Below are positions 44,550-52,311 of a DNA stretch of 64,000 bases, piece after piece. The position numbers were made by a program, and so were the translations under genes. Position 1 is the first letter of the stretch. The number at the start of each line of letters is the position of its first letter. Origin of the DNA: JAGWBJ01 sp034423015. Lineage in GTDB: Bacteria > Chloroflexota > Dehalococcoidia > Lucifugimonadales > JAGWBF01. Under the pieces are notes generated by a model. It was not told the DNA's origin and did no database searches. It worked only from the letters and a program-made list of their open reading frames with translations. The stretch spans positions 1-64,000 of the forward strand of contig DAOUJG010000030.1 of assembly GCA_034423015.1 (NCBI GenBank). Reading direction: 5' to 3'.

Positions 44550-46082
44550 GTGACGAACAGGGACCTGGAGGCCGCCTGGAGCTACCACGACGGGACCAAG
44601 CATTCGTGGCAGAGCATCCACGCGGACTCCCACTTTCTGGATTTCCCCAACCAACCCCTGCCCTTCAAGATATACGAGGAGCTGGAGCCCCTCCCTCTGC
44701 TCAGGGACTTCTCGAACACGGAGGCGCCTGCCCTGTCGGCCATCGCCGGCCAGGCTGACGGCGCCGGCGACGCCGGGCTGGACCTGGGAACCCTGGCCTC
44801 CGTCCTCTACCACTCCGCGGGCATCACCAAGAAGGGAGTCTATCCCGGCGGGGAGATCCTCTTCCGGGCGGCGGCGTGCACCGGGGCCCTGTACCACGTG
44901 GAGGTGTACCTGGTGTGCGGGCCGCTGCCGGGGCTGGAGCCGGGTGTCTATCATTTCGGCGCCCACGACTTCGCCCTGCGACGGCTGCGCCAAGGGGACT
45001 ATCGGGCGGCGCTGGTGGAGGCGTGCGGGTACGAGCCGTCGGTGGCCTCGGCGCCGGCCTCTCTGGTCCTGACCAGCACCTTCTGGCGCAACTCCTGGAA
45101 GTACCGGGCCCGGGCCTACCGGCACTGCTTCTGGGACGGCGGCACGATGCTGGCCAACACCCTGGCCGTCTCCGCCGCCCGGGGCATCGAGGCCAGGGTC
45201 GTGGCCGGGTTCGCCGACGGGGCCGTCAACCGCCTCCTGGGTCTGGACACGGAGAAGGAGGTCTCGCTGGCCGTGGTCCCCCTGGGCAGTGGGTCCCCGG
45301 GGTGCCCAGCACCGCCCCCGGCGCCGGAGCTGGACCTGAAGACCGCGCCCCTGTCCCCCACCGAGGTGGAGTACCCCGCCATAGGGGCGATGCACTCCGC
45401 CTCGTCCCTCTCCACAGGGCGGGAGGCCAGGGCGTGGCGTGGCGGCACGCCGATGGCTTCGTCCAAGGCGGCCGGCGGGTCGCTGAGGGCGCTGGAGCCG
45501 CTGGCCGACGGGGCCGGGGACACCATCGAGGGCACCATCGCCCGGAGGGGGTCCTCCCGTCAGTTCCGTCGCGAGGCCATCACCTTTCCACAGCTGTCCA
45601 CCGTCCTCCACCGGTCCACCCGGGGCGTTCCGGCGGACTTCCTGGAGCCTCCGGGGGCCATGCTGAACCGCGTCTACCTGATAGTCCACGCGGTGGAGGG
45701 GCTGGCGCCGGGCGCCTACGCATACCGGAGGGAGGAGGGGGCCCTGGAGCTGCTGGACGAAGGGGACATGCGCCGGGTGGCGGGGTTCCTGGGACTCCAG
45801 CAGGCGCTGCCCGCCGATGCCAGCGTCGACGTGTTCATGCTGGCGGACCTTCCCGCGGCGCTGAACCGCTTCGGCAACCGGGGGTACCGGGCCGCCCAGC
45901 TGGAGGGCGGCATAGTCGGCGGCAGGATGTACCTGGCGGCCTACGCCCAGCGCCTGGGCGCCACCGGCCTGACCTTCTTTGACGACGACGTGACGGAGTT
46001 CTTCTCACCCGACGCCCGCGGCCTGAGCACCATGTTCCTGGTGGCCCTGGGGAAGCCGGCAAGGCGGCGGCCAAGGCGGTAG
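44550..46082 (+). CDS. SagB-type dehydrogenase, tandem nitroreductase domains
   Basis: 510 aa containing two nitroreductase-like halves. The first (residues 80-250) includes YHSAGITKKG and TFWRNSWKYRARAYRHCFWDGG; the second (330-505) has RRGSSRQFRREAITFPQLSTVLHRSTRG and GGRMYLAAYAQRLGATGLTFFDDD. SagB proteins use FMN to oxidise azolines in thiazole/oxazole-modified peptides. No precursor peptide, YcaO cyclase or leader-binding gene is nearby, so the role here may be different. GTG start with GGGAG upstream. Confidence 0.85.
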   Translation: MTNRDLEAAWSYHDGTKHSWQSIHADSHFLDFPNQPLPFKIYEELEPLPLLRDFSNTEAPALSAIAGQADGAGDAGLDLGTLASVLYHSAGITKKGVYPGGEILFRAAACTGALYHVEVYLVCGPLPGLEPGVYHFGAHDFALRRLRQGDYRAALVEACGYEPSVASAPASLVLTSTFWRNSWKYRARAYRHCFWDGGTMLANTLAVSAARGIEARVVAGFADGAVNRLLGLDTEKEVSLAVVPLGSGSPGCPAPPPAPELDLKTAPLSPTEVEYPAIGAMHSASSLSTGREARAWRGGTPMASSKAAGGSLRALEPLADGAGDTIEGTIARRGSSRQFRREAITFPQLSTVLHRSTRGVPADFLEPPGAMLNRVYLIVHAVEGLAPGAYAYRREEGALELLDEGDMRRVAGFLGLQQALPADASVDVFMLADLPAALNRFGNRGYRAAQLEGGIVGGRMYLAAYAQRLGATGLTFFDDDVTEFFSPDARGLSTMFLVALGKPARRRPRR

Positions 46083-46198
46083 GCCCTCCACACCGGTCGC
46101 AGCACCCCGATCCCCATTACCTTGTGGCGGAGGCGCCCCCTACGAGTTGACCCTACGGGTTGAAAGGTAATCCCTGCTTGTGCTGGTTCTCTTGGGCT

Positions 46199-48115
46199 CT
46201 ATTCCCTCTCCCAGGGGGGCAGGACGATCGAGGAATAGCGGCCCCAACACGCAATGGTCCCGTCAAGCCTCACTCCGCAGTTGTCTGCATTTCGCGTGCT
46301 GATGGAAACGAATTCACCCTCCGGTGGTGTGGCTTGGCCGTTTCGATTCCAGCCCCAGCAGGCGATGGAGCCGTCAGTCTTGATCGCGCAGGCATGGAGT
46401 TCTCCCACACTCACCTGGGTGAATTCCCCGGCAGGCGGAGTCGTCTCGCCGGAGAGCTCGTCGCCCCAACATGCCAGGGACTTGTCAAGCCTCACTCCAC
46501 AGGTGTGATCGTGCCCACTGCTTACCATGGAGAATTGGCCTGATGGGGGCGTCGCTTGCTCATCCTCGTTCCAACCCCAGCACGAGATGGTGTCATCCAC
46601 TGCTACGGCGCAGGTATAGTTTCGCCCTGCGCTGACCGAAACGAACCGGCCGTCGGGCGCCATGGTCTCCCCGGCGTTGTCATCGCCCCAGCAGGAGATG
46701 GCGCCATCTACCGTAATCCCGCAACCGTGGTCCCACCCGATGCTGAGTGAGCTGAATTCGCCTTCCGGAGGTTGTTCCGCATCACCGTAGCCAACGCGCC
46801 AGCAGACCGCGGGCCCATCTGTCATCACGCCGCAGATATCCTCCTCTCCGGCGCTCAGGGCAGTGAACCGGCCCTCGGGCATTGGGTCCTGTTGGCCAAA
46901 GTCACTCCACTCTTTGCAAGACACGATTCCTTCGTCTGTTACCCCGCACGAGAACCCCGGCTTACCATCCCCACCGCCCACGGCGACGGAGGCAAACTCT
47001 CCCTCGGGCGGCACGGCCTCGAAATGGCTCTCATCGCCCCAGCACTCGACGGTCCCCTCATCCCTGACGCCGCAGGCATGCTTCAGGCCGACGCTGACGT
47101 GGCTGAATCGTCCATCAGGCGGTTCCGTCACACCCCAGGTTGCAGTGCCCCAGCAGACGACCGACCCATCGGCCTTGATCCCGCAGCTCTGGTTCGACCT
47201 GGAGCTGACAGACTCGAAATCCCCCGCCGGTGGTGTCGCCTTCCCCTCGTCGTCCTCTCCCCAGCAGGCCAACGCGCCGTCGACTCCTACCGCGCAAGTG
47301 AAGTACTGCCCGGTCCCGATGGAGGCAAACTCTCCGTCCGGCGCCGCCGCCTGGCCGAGGTCGTTATCTCCCCAGCAGGACACGGCGCCATCCGGCCTCA
47401 CTCCGCAGACGTGGTCAGACCCTACGCTGACCGAAGTGAATGCATCCCCGGGGGGTTCCTCCTCGATTGTCCAATCAGCTCCCCAGCATTCGACCGAACC
47501 ATTTGTCCTCACTGCACAGGTGTTGGATGCCCCAGCGCTTACCGACGCGAACTCCCCCTCGGGCGCGGTCGACTGGCCATCTTCGTCAAGGCCCCAGCAG
47601 ACAACGCTGCCGTCTGTCCCTATAGCGCATGCATGCCAGTATCCGGCGCTCACCGAGACGAAATCTCCCTCAGGCGGCGTCGCCTGGCCCCTTTCGTTCA
47701 TGCCCCAGCAGTCCAGGGAGCCGTCATTGGTCACCCAGCAGCTGAAATCGCTGCCCGAGCTGAGGATCGCTCCACCGCCCTCGACCCTTGCTTCTCCACT
47801 AATGTTCGTTGGTGCATCGGTCTTCTCCGTGGCCTCGGCGTCGCCCGGCTCCTCGTCACCGCGCTGGCCCGACACCTCCCGGGATGACGATTCCTCTTCC
47901 TCATCTATCGCCGTCGTTTCCCCCTCCGCATCCGAACGGTCCCGTTCCGCCTCTCGCTCCGAGGCCGCCCGCTCGGTTGACTCGCTGTCCGTCCCCGAAT
48001 CGGACGCACCTCCGCTGCATGCCGCCAACCCAACTACCAACAGCAGCACCGCCAGCAAAGATATCGGCCACGCCGCCAGCGATTTCATTCCGGGTAGCCC
48101 AAGACCTCTGTTCAT
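46199..48115 (-). CDS. Lipoprotein with 14 cysteine-paired RCC1-like repeats
   Basis: 638 aa. The signal peptide ends in lipobox GLAAC with lipidated Cys33, followed by about 80 residues of acidic disordered linker. Then come fourteen repeats of about 37 residues, each with two Cys nine residues apart and usually CWG (for example CAIGTDGSVVCWG) and a PPEGEF turn. Fourteen blades suggest two seven-bladed propellers of RCC1 type, each blade locked by a disulfide. Probably surface-exposed binding protein. ATG 48088 is an alternative start. Confidence 0.85.
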   Translation of the reverse strand: MNRGLGLPGMKSLAAWPISLLAVLLLVVGLAACSGGASDSGTDSESTERAASEREAERDRSDAEGETTAIDEEEESSSREVSGQRGDEEPGDAEATEKTDAPTNISGEARVEGGGAILSSGSDFSCWVTNDGSLDCWGMNERGQATPPEGDFVSVSAGYWHACAIGTDGSVVCWGLDEDGQSTAPEGEFASVSAGASNTCAVRTNGSVECWGADWTIEEEPPGDAFTSVSVGSDHVCGVRPDGAVSCWGDNDLGQAAAPDGEFASIGTGQYFTCAVGVDGALACWGEDDEGKATPPAGDFESVSSRSNQSCGIKADGSVVCWGTATWGVTEPPDGRFSHVSVGLKHACGVRDEGTVECWGDESHFEAVPPEGEFASVAVGGGDGKPGFSCGVTDEGIVSCKEWSDFGQQDPMPEGRFTALSAGEEDICGVMTDGPAVCWRVGYGDAEQPPEGEFSSLSIGWDHGCGITVDGAISCWGDDNAGETMAPDGRFVSVSAGRNYTCAVAVDDTISCWGWNEDEQATPPSGQFSMVSSGHDHTCGVRLDKSLACWGDELSGETTPPAGEFTQVSVGELHACAIKTDGSIACWGWNRNGQATPPEGEFVSISTRNADNCGVRLDGTIACWGRYSSIVLPPWERE

Positions 48116-48328
48116 GCCAAGTACCCCCACCACGACGCGTCGGCAATATTGAATCGCCATATCAGATCAATCTTACAACCGTTCTACATTCGATGTCGAC
48201 GCCGTGCATAGATAGTCTGTATACAGGTCTCCCGTCCGTCGGTGTTCCCCTTTGGGGCTGCCTCTCAAGGGCACGGCACTGACGGCGAGGGGGGCCCTCG
48301 GGGGCGTGGCAGCCCCCCGCCCCGCGGC

Positions 48329-48358
48329 TTGACAACCCCTGGGGGGTTTTGCTACGTT
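48329..48358 (+). promoter_or_regulatory. Candidate otsA promoter with internal dyad
   Basis: TTGACA (48329-48334), 18 bp spacer, TACGTT (48353-48358). The dyad AACCCC-TGG-GGGGTT (48334-48348) lies between the two boxes, a repressor-like position. The rest of the 48116-48471 gap shows no gene. Confidence 0.45.
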
Positions 48359-48471
48359 CGAATTACCCACGACGGTCTTAGAAGAATCCTCCATGCCCTT
48401 CCCGGCGGGGGTGGACGGGAGCATATGCCGGCACGGGCTCGAGGCGGCGGGGCCCTGCTGGGTGGGATTGG

Positions 48472-49992
48472 ATGATGGCGGAAGTTTCGAGGGACGCGGG
48501 CTGGGCCAGGCTCAGGGACCTCTGCGATAGAATCCTCGCAAGACGACGCCTGATACTGGTCAGCAACCGCGGGCCCGTCGAGCACCACGTCACCCCCTCG
48601 GGCCGCGTCGAAGGAAGACGGGGCAGCGGCGGCGTAGTGACCGCCCTCAGCTCCCTGGCCCAGATGGTGGAGTTCACGTGGATCGCCAGCGCCATCGGCG
48701 AGGGCGACCGGCGGGTCTACCAGGACACGGGAGGAGGCAGCGTACCCTCCCCCCTGCCCGGCCATCGCATCCTCCTCCGCTTCGTCCTCACTCCCCGCCG
48801 CATCTACCACAAGTACTACAACGTCTTCTGCAATCCCCTGGTGTGGTTCCTCCAGCACTACATGTGGAACTCGCCCTACAACCCCAACCTGGACGCCAAC
48901 GTGCACGACTCATGGGAGGGGGGTTACGTCCCGGTGAACCGCTCCTTCGCCCAGGCGGTGGCCGAGGACGCCAAGGACGACCCCACCCCTCCCGTCGTCA
49001 TGGTCCACGACTATCACCTCTACCTGGCCCCCAAGTTCATCAGGGAGCGCATCCCGGGCGCGGTCATCCTCCACTTCACCCACATACCGTGGCCCTCGCC
49101 CAGGTACTGGAGGCTGCTGCCCAGCTACATGCTCCGGGGGATCTGCGAGGGCCTCTGCTCCGCCGACATAGTCGGGTTCCAGACCATCAGCGACGTCCGG
49201 AACTTCCTGGACACCTGCGCCGAGTTCCTGGAGGACGTGGACGTGGACCACAGGGCCCAGGTGGTCACCTACCAGGGGCGGAAGACGGCGGCCCGGGTGT
49301 ACCCCATATCCATCAACGTCCAGGAGATCCGCCGCATCGCCTCCTCCCCCAGGGCGCTGGAATACGAGCGGCGCCTGCTCCCCATGTGCACGGGCAAGAC
49401 CATCATCCGGGTGGACCGGGCCGAACCCAGCAAGAACGTGGTGCGGGGGTTCAGGGCCTACTCGCTCCTGCTGGCCCGGCACCCCGAGCTGCACGGGCAG
49501 GTCACCTTCCTGGCCTTCCTGGTGCCGTCGCGCACCCATATCCGGCAGTACCAGCGCTACATGGACGAGATCCAGAACACCATCCAGGACATCAACTCCC
49601 GGTACGGCAACGACGGTTGGCAGCCGGTGGTGTCGTTCATCGAGAACAACTACACCCAGGCCATCGCCGGGATGAAGCTGTACGACGCCATGCTGGTGAA
49701 CTCGGTCATCGACGGCATGAACCTGGTGGCCAAGGAAGGCCCGGTGGTCAACACCCGCAAGGGCGTGCTCATCCTGTCGGAGACGACCGGGGCCCACAAG
49801 CAGCTCCAGGGCGGGGCCCTGTCCGTGGCGCCGTCGGACATAGAGGGCACCATGCAGGCCATGTACCAGGCCATCACCATGACCGACGAGGAGCGGGAGC
49901 AGAGGGCGTCGGCGCTGGTCTCCAACATCGAGCGGGAGGACATCACCTACTGGATCACCTCCCAGCTTAGCGACATCGGCGCTCTCGTTTAG
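48472..49992 (+). CDS. otsA: Trehalose-6-phosphate synthase (GT20)
   Basis: 506 aa. It transfers glucose from a nucleotide sugar to glucose-6-phosphate. GT20 signatures: LVSNRGPVEHH, WEGGYVPVNRSFA, VHDYHLYLAPKFIRE, HFTHIPWPSP, VDRAEPSKNVVRGF and SETTGAHKQL. Glucosylglycerol-phosphate synthase is an alternative because the substrate residues are similar. ATG codons at 48472 and 48475 compete. It is convergent with otsB and overlaps it by 4 bp at the stop codons. Confidence 0.93.
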   Translation: MMAEVSRDAGWARLRDLCDRILARRRLILVSNRGPVEHHVTPSGRVEGRRGSGGVVTALSSLAQMVEFTWIASAIGEGDRRVYQDTGGGSVPSPLPGHRILLRFVLTPRRIYHKYYNVFCNPLVWFLQHYMWNSPYNPNLDANVHDSWEGGYVPVNRSFAQAVAEDAKDDPTPPVVMVHDYHLYLAPKFIRERIPGAVILHFTHIPWPSPRYWRLLPSYMLRGICEGLCSADIVGFQTISDVRNFLDTCAEFLEDVDVDHRAQVVTYQGRKTAARVYPISINVQEIRRIASSPRALEYERRLLPMCTGKTIIRVDRAEPSKNVVRGFRAYSLLLARHPELHGQVTFLAFLVPSRTHIRQYQRYMDEIQNTIQDINSRYGNDGWQPVVSFIENNYTQAIAGMKLYDAMLVNSVIDGMNLVAKEGPVVNTRKGVLILSETTGAHKQLQGGALSVAPSDIEGTMQAMYQAITMTDEEREQRASALVSNIEREDITYWITSQLSDIGALV

Positions 49993-50870
49993 CGGGTACG
50001 CTCCTCCAGCCAGGACAGTACCCGCTCCACCTGGGGCACGCCGGAGAGGGTGTAGTCCGCGGCCGCCGCGACCTCGGGCGGCGACTCCCCGTCCACCACC
50101 GCGACCCTGAGGCCCCGCATCTCCCCCGCCTCCTCCAACGCCCTGGAGGCCCGGAAGGCGTCCAGGTCAGTCACGTCGTCGCCCATGACCAGGGCCGCGG
50201 CGAGACCGTGCCTCCTGGACAGGTGGGTCAACGCGGTGCCCTTGTTCAGCTCCACGGGGGCGAGGACGTTGACGACCTCCTTGCCCATGATCAGCTTCAC
50301 GCTGTCGCCGGCCCGCTCTTCTATGAAGCACAGCAGCCGTCGGCGGACGTCCTCGGGCCGTGCCGCGAGACGGTAGTGTACGGCAAAGGAGCCGGTCTTC
50401 TCCTCGAACACGAGGCCCCCTTCGGGGAAGGCGGCCCGGACCAGCGCCAGCAGCCGGGAGACGGTTTCCAGGTGGCCCCGCGCCTCCTGGGCAACCTCCA
50501 GCCTGCCTTCCTGCAACAGCTCCAGCCCGTGGTTGCCGGCGTAGACAAGCTCCTCCACGCCCAGGATGTCCCGGGCCTGGAGCGCGGGCCTGCCGGTGAC
50601 CACGGCCACCAGGGCCAGCCGCCCTTGGAGCAGCCTGAGGGTGCGGGGCACCGCCGGCCGGACCGACGTCTGCTCCGGGCGGGGGACTATCTCCGCCAAG
50701 GTGCCGTCCAGGTCGAGAAACAGGCCTGATGGCCGCTCACCCAGGAGCGAAAGGGCCTCGTCCAGGTGGTCCAGAAGAGAGCCGGCGGCTATGGTCCACC
50801 TCCCAGCGACCCGTGAGCTCCCATGCGACAACCAGTGTACATGGTACCCCTTGTGCGGGCGAGGATGCAT
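49989..50870 (-). CDS. otsB: Trehalose-6-phosphate phosphatase
   Basis: 293 aa HAD phosphatase. Motif I LFLDLDGTLAEI, VTGRPALQARDI, YAGNHGLELL and motif IV MGDDVTDLDAF are clear. It completes trehalose synthesis with the convergent otsA. The pair is unusual in being tail-to-tail instead of an operon. The first 45 residues are not family-like; ATG 50870 has AGGGA 6 nt upstream, but a later start is possible. Confidence 0.92.
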   Translation of the reverse strand: MHPRPHKGYHVHWLSHGSSRVAGRWTIAAGSLLDHLDEALSLLGERPSGLFLDLDGTLAEIVPRPEQTSVRPAVPRTLRLLQGRLALVAVVTGRPALQARDILGVEELVYAGNHGLELLQEGRLEVAQEARGHLETVSRLLALVRAAFPEGGLVFEEKTGSFAVHYRLAARPEDVRRRLLCFIEERAGDSVKLIMGKEVVNVLAPVELNKGTALTHLSRRHGLAAALVMGDDVTDLDAFRASRALEEAGEMRGLRVAVVDGESPPEVAAAADYTLSGVPQVERVLSWLEERTR

Positions 50871-51017
50871 GCGCAGTCCCTGCCCGGGCCTGCGGAAGGG
50901 TGCAAGGGTAGCAAGGGGCAGAAGTTAGAGAAGTAAGACCACAACGGTCACGCCAAGCGCCGCTAGGACCAAGCCGAAGATGGTGGGGGCAACGAGCCTC
51001 GTCGTGCCTTGACGGGG

Positions 51018-51233
51018 TTATCGGGCAAGCAGGGCGACGATGACCGCGATAGCCCCGGACAGCAACACCCCGAATAACCCAGCGCCCAGCATGACATGAT
51101 GGTTCAACCTCCTGTCGATGCTGTCCAGACGGGGTTGAAGGGCATCACGAAGGTCGTCGATGCGGCGATGCAACGACCCCGCGTGGGCAGCCGATACCTG
51201 CATGCCGTGTTCGTCCCAGGACTTATCCACCAT
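51018..51233 (-). CDS. Small coiled-coil, single-TM protein
   Basis: 71 aa. A short amphipathic heptad region (RRIDDLRDALQPRLDSIDRRL) is followed by a C-terminal membrane helix (GVLLSGAIAVIVALLAR). The ATG overlaps the stop of the upstream small gene by 11 bp. After its TAA the same frame continues with 30 codons encoding another membrane-like helix (IFGLVLAALGVTVVVLLL, 50925-51017) without a start codon. Function unknown. Confidence 0.55.
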   Translation of the reverse strand: MVDKSWDEHGMQVSAAHAGSLHRRIDDLRDALQPRLDSIDRRLNHHVMLGAGLFGVLLSGAIAVIVALLAR

Positions 51234-51426
51234 CAGTATGCTCCAGCGGCAACATTGCCTTATATCCCCGCGTGAGCTCCTCGGCGACCATGCGGATGTT
51301 GTCGGCAAGGCGGCCCGCTGCTTCTATAGAGCATATGTAACCCATTCCGTCAAACTCGAGAAGCAGCTTGGGCTGGTCATTCGGGATGGTCGAGTCGGGG
51401 CTTATCCCACGAACGGTAATCTTCAT
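51223..51426 (-). CDS. Small hypothetical protein
   Basis: 67 aa, MKITVRGISPDSTIPNDQPK at the start, predicted beta strands then a helix (DNIRMVAEELTRGYKAM). GAGGAG precedes ATG 51426, which I prefer to the longer frame. It is co-transcribed with the overlapping small membrane protein. The block is less GC-rich than otsB and fur. Not recognised. Confidence 0.5.
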   Translation of the reverse strand: MKITVRGISPDSTIPNDQPKLLLEFDGMGYICSIEAAGRLADNIRMVAEELTRGYKAMLPLEHTDGG

Positions 51427-51583
51427 CCGGCTCCTCAGGCCATCTTGGCGCGCACCAACTGGTACCCATGGTGTTCGTATGGCCATTATTCACGCCAGGT
51501 TTGTGCGCCGTCAACCCCCTGCCGGCACAATGGACAGCGAGTGGATTTCAACCGGGCAGCGTCCGTTGTCTTGGCAGTCAAGT

Positions 51584-51613
51584 TTGACACCCGTAAGGCG
51601 TGAAGTGTATCAT
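51584..51613 (+). promoter_or_regulatory. Promoter for fur-like gene
   Basis: Perfect TTGACA (51584-51589), 18 bp spacer, TATCAT (51608-51613); start of transcription near 51620. Confidence 0.7.
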
Positions 51614-51633
51614 GAGGCCCTTGGGGGCCGTGA

Positions 51634-51681
51634 GGCCCTGTATTTTTGACGGCCCCGCATTTTGGCGGCCCCCGTATTTTG
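51634..51681 (+). repeat. Three tandem 15-17 bp repeats in the fur leader
   Basis: GGCCCTGTATTTTTGAC (51634), GGCCCCGCATTTTGGC (51651) and GGCCCCCGTATTTTG (51667). They lie between the predicted transcription start and the gene, so they could be an autoregulatory site on DNA or in the RNA. Confidence 0.55.
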
Positions 51682-51725
51682 TTGGATAAAGAGTCCAGCT
51701 CCCCGGCCGATATCAGGAGCCCTAA

Positions 51726-52169
51726 GTGAACCAGGGACAGCTCGCCACTTCACTGAAGAGATGGGGCGTCCGCGTCACCCCCCAGCGGTTGGCCATAGCC
51801 GAGGTGGTCATCAACGCCGACGACCATCCATCGGTCCAGCAGATTCACGAGCGGGTGAGCGACCAGTTCCCCTACATAACCCTGGCCACCGTGTACGCCA
51901 CCCTCTCGGTGCTGGAGAAGCAGGGCCTGATCCAGGAGCTGCCCTTCCAGAAGCAGTCCCGCTACGAGGCGAACCTCACCCCCCACGCCAACCTCGTCTG
52001 CGTCTCCTGCGGCACGGTCTCCGACACGGAGATAGGCGAGGAGCTCATAACGGCGCTCAGGCGCGAGGTGTCCGTCAAGGCGGAGTTCGACGTCGCCTCT
52101 CAGCGGGTCGACTTCTACGGTTGGTGTCCCACTTGCCCGGTGGGCACGTATCGGGACGGGTCCCGGTAG
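51726..52169 (+). CDS. Fur-family metalloregulator (PerR/Fur-like)
   Basis: 147 aa. Winged helix with VTPQRLAIAEVV and the recognition-helix region ITLATVYATLSVLEKQGLI, then a dimerisation domain with structural zinc ligands Cys92/Cys95 (CVSC) and Cys134/Cys137 (CPTC). The usual HHxH regulatory motif is reduced to PHANLVC, nearer PerR than Fur. GTG start with AGGAG 7 nt upstream. It precedes the formate dehydrogenase gene, which has its own promoter. Confidence 0.92.
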   Translation: MNQGQLATSLKRWGVRVTPQRLAIAEVVINADDHPSVQQIHERVSDQFPYITLATVYATLSVLEKQGLIQELPFQKQSRYEANLTPHANLVCVSCGTVSDTEIGEELITALRREVSVKAEFDVASQRVDFYGWCPTCPVGTYRDGSR

Positions 52170-52194
52170 CCGCACCCCCGGAATACCCCACCGC

Positions 52195-52224
52195 TTGACG
52201 AAGGGGAGCCCCGCAGGCTATCTT
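52195..52224 (+). promoter_or_regulatory. Promoter for formate dehydrogenase
   Basis: TTGACG (52195-52200), 18 bp spacer, TATCTT (52219-52224); transcription start near 52231, inside the inverted repeat that follows. Confidence 0.6.
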
Positions 52225-52226
52225 AC

Positions 52227-52261
52227 GGCAATTCGCACGAAAGGGCCCCGGCCGAATTGCC
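52227..52261. promoter_or_regulatory. Perfect 9-bp inverted repeat at the fdh transcription start
   Basis: GGCAATTCG (52227-52235) and CGAATTGCC (52253-52261) separated by 17 bp. It can be a repressor operator overlapping +1 or a leader hairpin. Given the adjacent Fur-family gene, metal or redox control is a testable idea. Confidence 0.55.
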
Positions 52262-52311
52262 CCGAACACCTTGGTGATTCGACATAACGCGCGAATAGAC
52301 CGGAGGTGGAA

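Noticed and set aside
46116..46171. ATTACCTT/AAGGTAAT inverted repeat between the convergent SagB and lipoprotein genes as a bidirectional terminator.
   Set aside because: Arms are 8 bp with a 40 nt loop and no T-tracts, too weak to call.
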